Origin: Streptomyces sp. FIT100
Lineage (GTDB): Bacteria > Actinomycetota > Actinomycetes > Streptomycetales > Streptomycetaceae
Assembly (NCBI RefSeq): GCF_024584805.1
Contig: NZ_CP075715.1
Coordinates: 3,530,026 to 3,594,025, forward strand
DNA length: 64,000 bases
Direction: 5' to 3'
A program made the translations under genes and the position numbers. The number at the start of each line of letters is the position of its first letter. The first letter of the stretch is position 1. This document shows, in pieces, positions 33,402-42,224 of this stretch. The notes beneath the pieces are model-generated. The model did no database searches and had not been told where the DNA came from. It saw only the letters and a list, made by a program, of their open reading frames with translations.

Positions 33402-33724
33402 GCGGGCGGGTACTGCGGGCACAGATGAGCTTGCGCTGCTGCGGGACGACAGCTCCGGCCCGGACGGCTGGCCCGTGCTGGCAGTTGTTCGTGGTCGTGC
33501 CCGGGTTGGTGAGTAAGTGGCCCGTATTCACCTGGTCCACGTCGGTTGAGATCCCGAGTATCGAGCAGCGGGCGGAAGCCCTGGCCTCGCTCGGCTACGT
33601 CGTCGCGGATGGTGCGGAGTGGGAGTGGACCGAGGACACCGGGCCGGAGTACCACCCGCACCCGGTCCGCGTGGCTGTGACCGCCGCCGCGCAGATTCGC
33701 CCCCTGGGCGGGGGTGCGTCATGA
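33398..33724 (+). CDS. small element-encoded protein (possibly DUF6303 family)
   Basis: The 108-residue protein (MSGRVLRAQMSLRCCGTTAP...) has a conserved-looking centre (WPVFTWSTSVEIPSIEQRAEALASLGYVV) followed by WEWTEDT. The ATG overlaps the stop of the preceding gene, and the stop overlaps the start of the DUF2637 gene. I associate the pattern with DUF6303, with modest confidence. Function is unknown. Confidence 0.7.
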   Translation: MSGRVLRAQMSLRCCGTTAPARTAGPCWQLFVVVPGLVSKWPVFTWSTSVEIPSIEQRAEALASLGYVVADGAEWEWTEDTGPEYHPHPVRVAVTAAAQIRPLGGGAS

Positions 33725-34686
33725 CGACCGTGACGAGCACGGAGCGGCCGACGGTGCCGCCGCTCACGAATCCCGAGATGGGCCTTGCCGGTGTCGGCGC
33801 GCTCGCCGCGGCCGGTGTCGGCGCGCTCGGTCTGATCTCCTCCTTCGACGCTGTGTCGGAGGCTGCGGCACGGTGGGGGTTCAGCTCGCCGTGGATGCTG
33901 CCGGTCGGTATCGATGTAGCGATTCCGGTGTTCACGGTGGCCAATCTGCTGCTGATCCGGATGGACATGGCCCTTGCCTGGGTGCGGTTCGTGCCCTGGG
34001 CGCTGACGCTGGTGACCTGCGGGCTGAACGTCGCGGCCGGGCATGGTGTGTGGGCGAAGGTGGCTCACGGGACGATGCCGCTGCTGTGGGTGGTGTTCTC
34101 CGAGATCGGCGCCCACATCTACGCCGTCCGTATCGGCGCCGCGACCGGCCGACGCATGGACAAGATCCGTTTCACCCGGTGGCTGCTCGCCTTCCCCTCC
34201 ACCTTCGCCCTCTGGCGGCGCATGACGCTGTGGGAGCTCACCTCCTACACCGAAGCCCTCGCCCGGGAGAAGGAACGGCAGCTTGCCCGCGCTGAGTTGC
34301 GCGAGGTGTACGGGCGCCGGTGGCGCAAGCACACGCCGCACCGCACCCGGGTACTGCTCAAGCTGGGGGACTTCGCACCTGCCGCGATCGAGGCTGACCC
34401 GGCCCCGGAACCCCAGCCCGAGCCCGAGGCACCGAAGGATGAGGCGCCCAAGCCGCGCCGCAACCGGAAGACAAGCCCGAAGGCGAAGGCCACACGGTCG
34501 GCGGCGGAGCTGCTGGCGGCGGCGCGGGAGGCCGCAACGGACTGGTCCGATGCCGAAATCAACGCGGAGAAGATCCGGACCACGCTGCGCTGCTCGGCAG
34601 CCAACTCCCGCACCGTGCGGGACACGCTGCTGGCGGAGCGGGCTCAGGCCGCGCGTCCTGTCGAGTTCGAGGGGGCGGCGGCATGA
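33721..34686 (+). CDS. DUF2637 membrane protein (SpdB-like spread protein)
   Basis: The 321-residue protein has four hydrophobic segments within residues 20-140 (for example GLAGVGALAAAGVGALGLI and ALTLVTCGLNVAAGHGVWA), then a cytoplasmic region with Pro/Glu-rich and Lys-rich stretches (EPQPEPEAPKDEAPKPRRNRK). DUF2637 proteins are typical of Streptomyces conjugative plasmids and AICEs. They are related to Spd proteins that help spread DNA through the mycelium after transfer. It is coupled to both neighbouring genes by 4-base overlaps. Confidence 0.88.
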   Translation: MTTVTSTERPTVPPLTNPEMGLAGVGALAAAGVGALGLISSFDAVSEAAARWGFSSPWMLPVGIDVAIPVFTVANLLLIRMDMALAWVRFVPWALTLVTCGLNVAAGHGVWAKVAHGTMPLLWVVFSEIGAHIYAVRIGAATGRRMDKIRFTRWLLAFPSTFALWRRMTLWELTSYTEALAREKERQLARAELREVYGRRWRKHTPHRTRVLLKLGDFAPAAIEADPAPEPQPEPEAPKDEAPKPRRNRKTSPKAKATRSAAELLAAAREAATDWSDAEINAEKIRTTLRCSAANSRTVRDTLLAERAQAARPVEFEGAAA

Positions 34687-35336
34687 GCAGCACTCTCTTA
34701 ACCGCTCTCGCTGTGGCCGGTCCGCTCGTGGCCGGATGGGCCACGCATGCCCGGTGGATGCGGCGGAATCTGCACACCGCCCGCCGTGACCCGCTCACCG
34801 GGCTGCGAACGCGCGAGGGCTTCACCCGCCGCGCCACAGTCCTGTTGAAGGATCCGCGGGCGGTGGTGGTCCTCGCGGACGTCGACAAGTTCAAGCACAT
34901 CAACGACACTCACGGCCACGCAGCAGGGGACGCGCTCCTTCAGGCGACCGCGGCGCGCCTGGCTCACTACGTCGGCACCGATGGTGTGGTGGGGCGGCTC
35001 GGTGGTGATGAGTTCGCTGCCGTCGTCATCGACACCCAGGGCACTGTGGGCGATCTGCTCGCCGTACTCCATGGCGTCCTTGCCCGGCCCGTCGACGGAC
35101 AGCCCCCGGCCGTGCGCACCACGGTCTCTTTGGGCTGGGTGCGGGCCGGGGACTTCCCCGGCGAGGATCTGTCCTCGCTGCTGGGTCGGGCAGATGAGGC
35201 CATGTACGCGGCCAAGCAGGGCCGTGCCGGCATCCGCCGGGCTGGGCTCGGCCGCCTGTTTGCCACCGTTGCCGGGCGACGCTCCGGACGACGGGGCGCC
35301 CGCACCGCCCCGCCGGACGTGGGGATGGTCGCCTGA
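34683..35336 (+). CDS. element-encoded diguanylate cyclase (GGDEF), membrane-anchored, no I-site
   Basis: The 217-residue protein has one N-terminal membrane helix (LLTALAVAGPLVAGWA) and a GGDEF domain directly behind it (RDPLTGLRTREGFTRR; ADVDKFKHINDTHGHAAGD; GRLGGDEFAAVV at residues 107-111). Catalytic Asp and GGDEF residues are intact, so it should make cyclic di-GMP. The I-site RxxD five residues before GGDEF is replaced by GTDG, so product inhibition is unlikely. Codon 6 is TTA. There is no sensor domain. It sits in the transfer operon, overlapping the DUF2637 gene, so element transcription would raise host cyclic di-GMP. Confidence 0.9.
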   Translation: MSSTLLTALAVAGPLVAGWATHARWMRRNLHTARRDPLTGLRTREGFTRRATVLLKDPRAVVVLADVDKFKHINDTHGHAAGDALLQATAARLAHYVGTDGVVGRLGGDEFAAVVIDTQGTVGDLLAVLHGVLARPVDGQPPAVRTTVSLGWVRAGDFPGEDLSSLLGRADEAMYAAKQGRAGIRRAGLGRLFATVAGRRSGRRGARTAPPDVGMVA

Positions 35337-35722
35337 TGTCTCCTGTGTTCGGCAAGTGCTACGACCCGACCGGCGCGATGTATGGGATCCCCACCTACCC
35401 CTGGCGGCTCGCCCCCGACGGCTACGCCACCCGCCGCCAGCTCCGCGCCCGCGGCTTACGCCCTGGCGGTCAGCCGGTCGCCGCGCAGTTGATGCGCCGT
35501 TCATCCCGCCGCAAGGGCGGGGTCATGGTCGCCCACCTCTACTGCATCGATCGGGCCAAACCGGTCCGGCCGATGACCTCGCGCAAGTGGGGCGCACTCG
35601 CCCTTGCGATGCTCGCCCGCCGCACCTGCCCGGCCTGCCGGATGGATGCCGGATACGTCATCCCGCCCACGCTCGGCACCTGCGTCACCTGCGCCTACCC
35701 CGACGAACAGCGCGCTGCCTGA
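35336..35722 (+). CDS. RRQRL-motif zinc-binding protein
   Basis: The 128-residue protein has the conserved block YATRRQLRARGLRPGGQPV (RRQRL-type) and, near the C-terminus, four cysteines in a CPAC...CVTC arrangement that should bind zinc. This family is common in Streptomyces conjugative elements. Its start overlaps the cyclase stop (TGATG). Leu41 is encoded by TTA. A nucleic-acid-binding role is plausible but not shown. Confidence 0.82.
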   Translation: MSPVFGKCYDPTGAMYGIPTYPWRLAPDGYATRRQLRARGLRPGGQPVAAQLMRRSSRRKGGVMVAHLYCIDRAKPVRPMTSRKWGALALAMLARRTCPACRMDAGYVIPPTLGTCVTCAYPDEQRAA

Positions 35723-35801
35723 CCAAGCGGGCCCGGACGCCCACCTTCCACAGCACACGGCCGGGCCCGTTCTCTCCCTCCCGTTCGAAAGGAGGCCCGT
35801 G

Positions 35802-36173
35802 ATGGGCCTGTTCAGCCGGAAGTTCGACCGCATGCAGACCGAAGAGCAGAAGTACGCCGCCCGTCAGGCGCGCCCGCTCCCGCAGCACAACACTCCCGCT
35901 GCCTCAACGCGCGACAGCAGGGCTGAGCGGTGGGAGGCGAACCACCCCATCGCTGGCTCCGCACGGGTACAGCGACTCCGCTCGAAGGTCGAGAAGGTCG
36001 GCAAGATCGAGAAGCGCGGCGGCAAGTTCGTCGTTGACGGCTGGACCTTCAAAGAGGGAACCCCGGAGCAGGTCAGGCCCGGCTCCGCTCAGAGCCGTAT
36101 CGGGTCCCTCACGTTCGCCGATCTCTGCGACATCTACGAGTACGAGACCGGCCGCAAGGTCCGCCGCAGGTGA
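35802..36173 (+). CDS. element-encoded hypothetical protein
   Basis: The 123-residue basic protein starts MGLFSRKFDRMQTEEQKYAA behind a GGAGG site. It has no membrane segment. Its C-terminal region (VVDGWTFKEGTPEQ, SLTFADLCDIYEYETG) looks structured and its middle disordered. It lies between the zinc protein and the translocase gene. The TTCCACAGCACACGG stretch before it (35747-35761) recurs before the translocase gene, so both may share a regulatory or repeat element. Confidence 0.7.
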   Translation: MGLFSRKFDRMQTEEQKYAARQARPLPQHNTPAASTRDSRAERWEANHPIAGSARVQRLRSKVEKVGKIEKRGGKFVVDGWTFKEGTPEQVRPGSAQSRIGSLTFADLCDIYEYETGRKVRRR

Positions 36174-36260
36174 CTTCCACACACCGCAGGGCCCGACCGC
36201 CCACCTTCCACAGCACACGGTCGAGCCCCTCTCCAACCCGTTCCCAGGGAGGAACACTCA

Positions 36261-38507
36261 GTGAATCACGACGATGAACACGACTTCTTCAACCGACTCG
36301 AAGCCGACATGGCCGCCGACCCGTCGCCCGACTCGGGCGCCGACGTGGTCGACCTCGACAAGGCACGGTCGGCCCGTACCGGGTCGGCCGACCTCGCACC
36401 CGACCCAACCCCCGACGCGTCGGCCGACTCGATCCCGGAGCCGTCGGGCGATCCGTCGGTGACGGTGATGGTCGACCAGCCGACCCCGGCGGCTGCTGGT
36501 CCGGGGTACCTGGGTCGGCTGATGGGCGCCCGCCGCAGGGATGTGGTCCCGGTGTGGCTGCTGTCGACGGCAGAGCTGAAGACTGCCGCGTCCTGGGTGG
36601 CGCGGCACTACGCGCATGCGGTCGGGTATCACGTGCTGCGCTCCCCGGTGTATGCGGTGCGGCTCACGTTTCAGGCCCCGGCGGGGGCGGCGCGGTTCAT
36701 CGGCGGGGCGATGCGGTGGGTCGCCGACCGCGAAGGCGAGCCCGTCCGGCTCGCCGCGGTGCGGCGCGAGGATGCTGCCGACTACCTGAAGCTGTCCCGG
36801 CAGCGCGATGGACGGGTCCGGCTGCGCACTCTGGTGACGGTGTTGTCCATGTTCGTCGGGCTGGGAGCGGCGCTCGCCATCTACGTGCTCGCCCCGGGCT
36901 GGCTTCAGGCTCTCTCCGTCGGGGCCGTGTTGATGGCGCTCGGGTTCAACGGCCGGCAGGCCGATGCTCCGGTGATTCACCGGGCGGTGGAGCTGCCGAA
37001 GGCGATGAAGCTGACCAGTGACATCGTGCTGCGGGCCCTCGGAGCGCTCGGCATTCCGGCGATCAATCAGGCGCAGTCCAAGGGGAAGGAGGGGTTCGAG
37101 TTCACGGCCCCGATCACCCGGGACGGGCCCGGCTGGCGGGCCGAGGGCAACCTCCCCTACGGCGTGACGGTGACCGACATCATCGAGCGCCGTGACCGCC
37201 TCGCCTCTGGATTGCGCCGCCCGCTGGGCTGTGTGTGGCCGGAGGCGGTGCCGGATGAGCACACCGGCCATCTGGTGCTGTGGGTCGGCGATCAGGACAT
37301 GAACAAGGCCAAGCAGCCCGCATGGCCGCTGCTCAAGGCAGGCAGCGTGGACTTGTTCAAGCCGGTCGACTTCTCCACCGACCAGCGCGGACGGTGGGTG
37401 GGCCTGACGTTCATGTACATCGCGGGGATCATCGGCGCGATCCCGCGCATGGGCAAGACGTTCCTGCTGCGCCTGTTCGCCCTGATCGCCGCGCTCGACC
37501 CGCGAGCGGAGCTGCACACCTACGACCTCAAGGGCACCGGCGACCTCGACCCCGTCGGTGAAGCGGTCGCCCACCGCCACCGGGCCGGTGAGGAGGACGA
37601 GGACATCGAGTACGCCATCGCCGACATGCGGGAGATCCGCGAGGAACTCCGCCGCCGCGCAAAGGTGATCCGCTCCCTGCCCCGGGACATCTGCCCGGAG
37701 TCCAAGGTGACCAGCGAACTCGCCTCCAAGCCGAGCCTTGGCCTGCACCCCATCATCATCTGCGTGGACGAATGCCAGGTGTGGTTCGAGCACCCCGAGT
37801 ACGGCAAGGAGTTCGAGGCGATCTGCACCGACCTGGTCAAGCGCGGACCGGCCACCGGCATCGTGCTCCTGCTCGCCACCCAGCGACCGGACGCGAAGTC
37901 GCTGCCCACCGGCATCAGCGCCAACGCCGGCGTGCGGCTGTGCATGAAGGTCATGGACCACACCGCCAACGACATGGTGCTGGGCACCGGCGCCCACAAG
38001 CGCGGCGTTCGCGCGACCATGTTCGCCTGGGCCGACAAGGGCATCGCCTACTTCGTCGGCGACGGCTCCGACGCCCGGATCATCCGCAGCGTCTACGTCG
38101 ACGCCCCGACCGCCGAACGCATCGCCCTGCGCGCCCGTAGGACACGTGAAGCGGCCGGCACCCTCTCCGGCCACGCCCTGGGCGAGGTCTTCGAACCGGA
38201 CACCACGGCGTCGTCCACGCTGCTGGCGGACGTTCTCGCGGTCATCCCCGAGAAGGAAGCCAAGGTGTGGAACGAGACCGTCGTCGAACGCCTCGCGGAG
38301 CTGCGGCCCGAGGTGTACGGGGAGTGGGCGCAGATGTCGGGTGAGGAGCAGACCGCGCACCTGACCGCCGTACTCAAGCCCTACGGCATCAGCGTCGGGC
38401 AGGTCGGGCGCCGCATCGACAGCAAGTTCACCAACAAGCGCGGAATCAAGCGCGCCGACATCGCCAACGCGGTAGCGGAGCGTAACCGCGATCGGGACGC
38501 GGGCTGA
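36261..38507 (+). CDS. FtsK/SpoIIIE-type DNA translocase (TraB/TraSA-like)
   Basis: The 748-residue protein starts at GTG 36261 behind GGGAGGAA. Its N-terminus is acidic and Pro-rich, followed by two membrane helices (about 195-235), a linker and an FtsK/SpoIIIE motor. Walker A is GAIPRMGKTF near residue 395 and Walker B is HPIIICVDECQ near 497. A winged-helix-like C-terminus (GQVGRRIDSKFTNKRG) could recognise the clt repeats. This single protein pumps double-stranded DNA to the recipient in Streptomyces conjugation. A large minus-strand open frame over the same region is a shadow. Confidence 0.93.
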   Translation: MNHDDEHDFFNRLEADMAADPSPDSGADVVDLDKARSARTGSADLAPDPTPDASADSIPEPSGDPSVTVMVDQPTPAAAGPGYLGRLMGARRRDVVPVWLLSTAELKTAASWVARHYAHAVGYHVLRSPVYAVRLTFQAPAGAARFIGGAMRWVADREGEPVRLAAVRREDAADYLKLSRQRDGRVRLRTLVTVLSMFVGLGAALAIYVLAPGWLQALSVGAVLMALGFNGRQADAPVIHRAVELPKAMKLTSDIVLRALGALGIPAINQAQSKGKEGFEFTAPITRDGPGWRAEGNLPYGVTVTDIIERRDRLASGLRRPLGCVWPEAVPDEHTGHLVLWVGDQDMNKAKQPAWPLLKAGSVDLFKPVDFSTDQRGRWVGLTFMYIAGIIGAIPRMGKTFLLRLFALIAALDPRAELHTYDLKGTGDLDPVGEAVAHRHRAGEEDEDIEYAIADMREIREELRRRAKVIRSLPRDICPESKVTSELASKPSLGLHPIIICVDECQVWFEHPEYGKEFEAICTDLVKRGPATGIVLLLATQRPDAKSLPTGISANAGVRLCMKVMDHTANDMVLGTGAHKRGVRATMFAWADKGIAYFVGDGSDARIIRSVYVDAPTAERIALRARRTREAAGTLSGHALGEVFEPDTTASSTLLADVLAVIPEKEAKVWNETVVERLAELRPEVYGEWAQMSGEEQTAHLTAVLKPYGISVGQVGRRIDSKFTNKRGIKRADIANAVAERNRDRDAG

Positions 38508-38517
38508 GCTAGATCGG

Positions 38518-38612
38518 CTGCTATCGATAGCGGGATGCCCTGCTATCGATAGCAGCCCCGATAGCGGCCCACACCCCATCTGATCAGGCCGCTAGCGCAT
38601 AGCGGCCCACCT
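38518..38612. repeat. clt-like repeats downstream of the translocase gene
   Basis: Directly after the translocase stop lie two copies of the palindrome GCTATCGATAGC (38520-38531 and 38542-38553, the second extended to a 16-bp perfect palindrome at 38540-38555). Two exact copies of ATAGCGGCCCAC follow (38561-38572, 38599-38610). The recurring octamer is (G/C)ATAGCGG or GATAGCAG, four times in about 85 bases. TraB proteins bind repeated 8-bp sequences (TRS) in the clt locus near their own gene; this cluster is a strong candidate. Confidence 0.65.
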
Positions 38613-38648
38613 GCGAAAACCCCGGAAACCCGCCTGGGAGGGCCTCAC

Positions 38649-38900
38649 GTGACCCCTGCCCTGTTCGCTATCGCCTGCCTGCTCGCCATCACGTTCTGTT
38701 ACGGCGGGCTGTGTGTGGCCGTGCCGTTCGGCCCCTGCCGCAAGTGCCGCGGCTGGGGCTTCGCCATGAAGACCGACCGCAAGGGCCGCATGAAGCGCGG
38801 CAAGGACTGCCGCCGCTGCCGCGCGACCGGCAAGCGCATACGCGTCGGCCGCCACCTCTTCAACGTCGCCGCGCGCATCCACCGCGACGGCACTCGCTGA
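38649..38900 (+). CDS. small membrane protein with DnaJ-like zinc motif
   Basis: The 83-residue protein starts at GTG 38649. One N-terminal membrane helix (ALFAIACLLAITFCYGGL) is followed by CRKCRGWGF and CRRCRATGKR, two CxxCxGxG-like knuckles that together should bind zinc. The C-terminus is strongly basic. Small proteins of this kind are common downstream of translocase genes in actinomycete elements. Function is unknown. Confidence 0.72.
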   Translation: MTPALFAIACLLAITFCYGGLCVAVPFGPCRKCRGWGFAMKTDRKGRMKRGKDCRRCRATGKRIRVGRHLFNVAARIHRDGTR

Positions 38901-39058
38901 GCAATGTCGTGGGACCGGTGATCACCCGTCTCGTGACGGACTCACCTAGGGCAAGGGCTCGCCAGCGCAATCACCGGTCCATGTCCCCAAGCTTGCGAGC
39001 ACCTGAGGCCCGAGCAGCATCCAGCCATCTCAACCTGCCGTCAAAGGAGTTTCCCGTC

Positions 39059-39247
39059 GTGGTCGTCACCGTCTCGCTCGTCGCCCTGTTCGGGCTCGTC
39101 CTGTTCTTCCTCCTGCGCTCCAACTCCCTCGGCTACGGCTCCGCGTTCACCGCCGCCGGGTTCGGGTTCTTCCTCGCCTCCACCGGCGCCTCCGGGCCCA
39201 TCAACGAACTCGCCACCGCCGTCATCAACGCCATCGGCCAACTCTGA
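39059..39247 (+). CDS. 62-residue small membrane protein
   Basis: GTG 39059 has AAAGGAG nine bases upstream. The product has two hydrophobic segments (VVTVSLVALFGLVLFFLL and YGSAFTAAGFGFFLAS) and no charged domain; it resembles plasmid Spd-type small membrane proteins. Longer frames reading through 38711 lack a start signal. Confidence 0.65.
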   Translation: MVVTVSLVALFGLVLFFLLRSNSLGYGSAFTAAGFGFFLASTGASGPINELATAVINAIGQL

Positions 39248-39264
39248 CAAGGGAGGTTCCGACC

Positions 39265-39465
39265 ATGGCCGAACACATCACGCTCATGGCCGCGGGCGAA
39301 CTCCGCACCGCACTCGAAGCCACCGCCCAAGGTGACCTCCCCGCGGCCGCCGCCGCGCTCATGAGCATTGACCCCAGCTCGTGGCAGGCCATCGAACACC
39401 GCCTCACCGTGCTCGGTGGCTCGCTTCCGGAGCTGCTCGCCACCGTCCGGGACGGTGCCGCGTGA
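39265..39465 (+). CDS. 66-residue element-encoded protein
   Basis: The small helical protein (MAEHITLMAAGELRTALEAT...) starts behind GGGAGG, 18 bases after the previous stop. It has no membrane segment. Its stop overlaps the GTG of the next gene (GTGA). No domain is recognised. Confidence 0.65.
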   Translation: MAEHITLMAAGELRTALEATAQGDLPAAAAALMSIDPSSWQAIEHRLTVLGGSLPELLATVRDGAA

Positions 39466-39719
39466 ACGCCGAAATCATCACCGCCGCTGTCCTGTTCACC
39501 CCGGCCGCGGTCGTCGGCACGGTCTTCCTGGCCGGACACCGGCTCTCTCGCAGGGCCGATGACGCCCTGGCCGCCGCACTCGCCGACCACCGTGCCACCG
39601 AGCCCACTGGTACCCAGCCCCCGGACGGACGGGAGGCGGCACCGCAGCCCACGGCCGAACCCGTGCCGCGGCTGGCCACTGTCATCGACTTCCCCACCCG
39701 CCGCCGCGACGCGGCCTAG
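39462..39719 (+). CDS. 85-residue element-encoded protein with N-terminal membrane helix
   Basis: GTG 39462 overlaps the preceding stop. One membrane helix (IITAAVLFTPAAVVGTVFLAG) is followed by a basic and Pro-rich cytoplasmic tail ending PRLATVIDFPTRRRDAA. Function is unknown. The small-gene cluster 38649-39719 precedes the replication genes. Confidence 0.65.
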   Translation: MNAEIITAAVLFTPAAVVGTVFLAGHRLSRRADDALAAALADHRATEPTGTQPPDGREAAPQPTAEPVPRLATVIDFPTRRRDAA

Positions 39720-39808
39720 ATACGCCCGGGGCGACCGCCTCTCTCGCCAAAGACACGCGGTCGCCCCGGCCAACCAGTCCGCAACAGACCTGTTGGAGGT
39801 CACCCAGC

Positions 39809-40669
39809 ATGACCCACCCGACCGACATTCGGGGAGAGCACCTGCATACCGCTCTCTCCCTGGCCGCCTCCGGCGTGCCCGTGCTGCCGTTACGAGCCGG
39901 GAAGGTGCCGTTCGGCAACTGCCGTCGCTGCGCCGACAACGCGTGCGGCGGCCGCCCGAACATGAAGACCCCCGGGCCGTGCGCCTGCCCCGGGCCCTGC
40001 CACGCATGGGCCGCCGCCACCACCGACCCTCACGTCATCACCTCCGGCCCCTGGCGCCGCGCGTGGTTGCGCGCGGGCGCGGTCGCTTACCACCCGGGCG
40101 GGGCGGGGCTGACGGTCGTGGATCTCGACAACGTCGACGCGATCGCGTGGGCCCGCGAGAATCTGCCTGCCACGCAGACCGTGCCCACCACACGCGGCGA
40201 GCACTGGCTCTACCTCGGTCCCATGCAGTCCGCGAACAGGGTCCGGCCCGGCGTGGACATCAAGTCCACCATGGCTTACACCCGCTGGCTCGGATTCGGC
40301 TCCGGCACCATGGCCCACCTGCCGGACGCCGTACGCGCCCTCCTTGTCCAGAAGCCCACAGCACCTCGGTCCGCGCCGCAGCCCCTCACCGTGCCCACAC
40401 TGTCCGGGGGCGGGGAGTGCCGCCACCGCGCACCCGCCTACCTGGAACGCGGCATCGCCATGGCCGAGCAGCGCATCACCGAGGCCACCAGCGGCGTGCA
40501 CAACGCGGTCTACGGCACGTTCCTGGCCGTGCTCTCCACGCACGGCCGGTGCGGCTGCCTCACCGACGCCCACATCGCGCGCCTGTTCACCGCCGCTCAG
40601 GCGAAGGGCGAGAGCGCCCGGCACTGCACCGACGCCTGGAACAACGCCCGCACCAAGTTGGGACTCTGA
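39809..40669 (+). CDS. bifunctional DNA primase/polymerase (Prim-Pol), RepAICE part 1
   Basis: The 286-residue protein has the N-terminal Prim-Pol domain: LAASGVPVLPLRAGKVPF, a cysteine cluster (CRRCADNACGG, CACPGPC), catalytic TVVDLDN and the RGEHWLYLGP motif. It should prime and copy the excised element at its origin. Leu28 is a TTA codon (39890-39892). The AAA+ helicase gene follows after two bases. Confidence 0.9.
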   Translation: MTHPTDIRGEHLHTALSLAASGVPVLPLRAGKVPFGNCRRCADNACGGRPNMKTPGPCACPGPCHAWAAATTDPHVITSGPWRRAWLRAGAVAYHPGGAGLTVVDLDNVDAIAWARENLPATQTVPTTRGEHWLYLGPMQSANRVRPGVDIKSTMAYTRWLGFGSGTMAHLPDAVRALLVQKPTAPRSAPQPLTVPTLSGGGECRHRAPAYLERGIAMAEQRITEATSGVHNAVYGTFLAVLSTHGRCGCLTDAHIARLFTAAQAKGESARHCTDAWNNARTKLGL

Positions 40670-40671
40670 CC

Positions 40672-42153
40672 ATGGAAGACGACGAGAAGAACCCTGCCCG
40701 GAAGGTCATCGCCGACTACGCGCAAGAGCGCTTCCGCTACTTCCGCACCGCGGACGGAACCGTCTACGCCCAGCGCAAAGGCCACCCCGTAGCCCGCCCC
40801 ATCCGCTCCCAGGGCACCACCGGAAGCCACCGCCAGGAACTCATGGTCGGCCTGTTCCGCGACGGACTCGGCGTGTTCAACGGCACCGCGATGAAGGAGG
40901 CACTCGACTTGATCGAAGCACTCGCACTCACCGAGCAGGTCCAACCCATCCACATCCGCGTCGCCCCCGGCTTCGACGGAGCGACCTGGCTCGACCTGGG
41001 CCGCACCGACGGACAGTCCATCCGCATCCACCCCACCGGCTGGGACATCACCATCCCCGACCCGCAAGAAGTGTGCTGGCGACGCACCCAGCTCACCGGG
41101 GAACTCCCCCTGCCCGCCAAAGACACCAACGGCAAAGGCATCGACCTGCTGTTCAGGCTCTGCAACTTCGCCACCGCCGAGACCGAATGCCTGGCCATGG
41201 CCTGGCTCATCGGCTGCCTGGAACCCTCCGTGCCCGTCCCCGCCCCCTTCCTCACCGGCCCGCAAGGGGCCGGAAAGTCCACCGGCGGGCGGATGCTCAT
41301 CCGGATCATCGAAGGCATGAGCAGCGACCTGCGCCGCGCCCCGAAAGACGAGGACAACCTGATCGCCGCGGTCGCCGCCGGGTGGGTCACCGCCCTGGAC
41401 AACCTCTCCCACATGACCCCGGACCTGTCCGACGCCATGTGCTGCATCGTCACTGGCGCCGAAAGCGTCAAACGCGCCCTGTTCACCGACGGAGACGTCT
41501 TCCGCGCCCGCTACCGCCGCCCCCTGCTCCTCACAGGAATCGACGTCGGCGTCATCCGCCCCGACCTCGCCGAACGACTCCTACCCCTCCGCCTGGAACG
41601 GCCGAAGGTGCGCCGCACCGAAGCCGAGCTGTGGGCCGAGTACGCCGAAGTCCTGCCCGTCGTCCTCGGCTCCCTGCTGGACCTGACCGTCAAAGTCCGT
41701 GCCGCCACCGCCGAGACGCCCACAGACCTGCGCATGGCGGACTTCGCCCACCTGTGCGCGCAACTCGACGCAGCAACCGGTCTCGGCGCGCTGGCCGCCT
41801 ACCGGGCCGGGCTCGACGACCTCAACGACGACGTGATCGAGGGCGACCTGCTCGCGCAGACCGTGCTGCAGTACGCGGCCGGCATGCAGGCCGGGGCACA
41901 GGAGCGGATGACGTCCGCGGAATGGCTGCACCGACTCACTGTCCTCTACAGCGGCGAGGACTGCCGTCCCCTGCCCAAGGGGTGGCCGACCACCGGCAAA
42001 GTGCTCTCCGACCGGCTCAAGCGCCTCCAACCCACCCTCGCCGCCCGCGGCCTGAACGTCGACTGGGGACGCACCAGCGAAGCCCGCTACATCGAACTGA
42101 CCGACCCCGCCCCGGCATCGGCGCCCAAGCCGCAGCAGGAAGCCGCGTTCTGA
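40672..42153 (+). CDS. AAA+ ATPase/helicase, replication protein of the element
   Basis: The 493-residue protein has a Walker A motif FLTGPQGAGKSTGGRM (about 200) and a Walker B-like TALDNLSHM, followed by RARYRRPLLLTGIDV, the arrangement of primase-associated SF3-like helicases. It begins two bases after the Prim-Pol stop, so the two form the replication operon. The C-terminal region ends in a winged-helix-like segment that may bind the iterons. No TTA codon was noticed. Confidence 0.88.
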   Translation: MEDDEKNPARKVIADYAQERFRYFRTADGTVYAQRKGHPVARPIRSQGTTGSHRQELMVGLFRDGLGVFNGTAMKEALDLIEALALTEQVQPIHIRVAPGFDGATWLDLGRTDGQSIRIHPTGWDITIPDPQEVCWRRTQLTGELPLPAKDTNGKGIDLLFRLCNFATAETECLAMAWLIGCLEPSVPVPAPFLTGPQGAGKSTGGRMLIRIIEGMSSDLRRAPKDEDNLIAAVAAGWVTALDNLSHMTPDLSDAMCCIVTGAESVKRALFTDGDVFRARYRRPLLLTGIDVGVIRPDLAERLLPLRLERPKVRRTEAELWAEYAEVLPVVLGSLLDLTVKVRAATAETPTDLRMADFAHLCAQLDAATGLGALAAYRAGLDDLNDDVIEGDLLAQTVLQYAAGMQAGAQERMTSAEWLHRLTVLYSGEDCRPLPKGWPTTGKVLSDRLKRLQPTLAARGLNVDWGRTSEARYIELTDPAPASAPKPQQEAAF

Positions 42154-42171
42154 CCACGAAGGTCACCGCAC

Positions 42172-42224
42172 AACAGCAAGAAGAGCACCCGTCCCAACGC
42201 GGTGAGCGTGCTCCTCTTGCTGTT
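42172..42224. terminator. hairpin terminator after the replication genes
   Basis: AACAGCAAGAAGAGCAC (42172-42188) pairs with GTGCTCCTCTTGCTGTT (42208-42224), one mismatch. It lies just past the helicase stop and ahead of the repeat cluster. Confidence 0.65.

Noticed and set aside
36258..38579. 773-codon minus-strand open frame over the translocase gene
   Set aside because: It mirrors the FtsK/TraB gene, whose motifs, start and third-position bias all support the plus strand.
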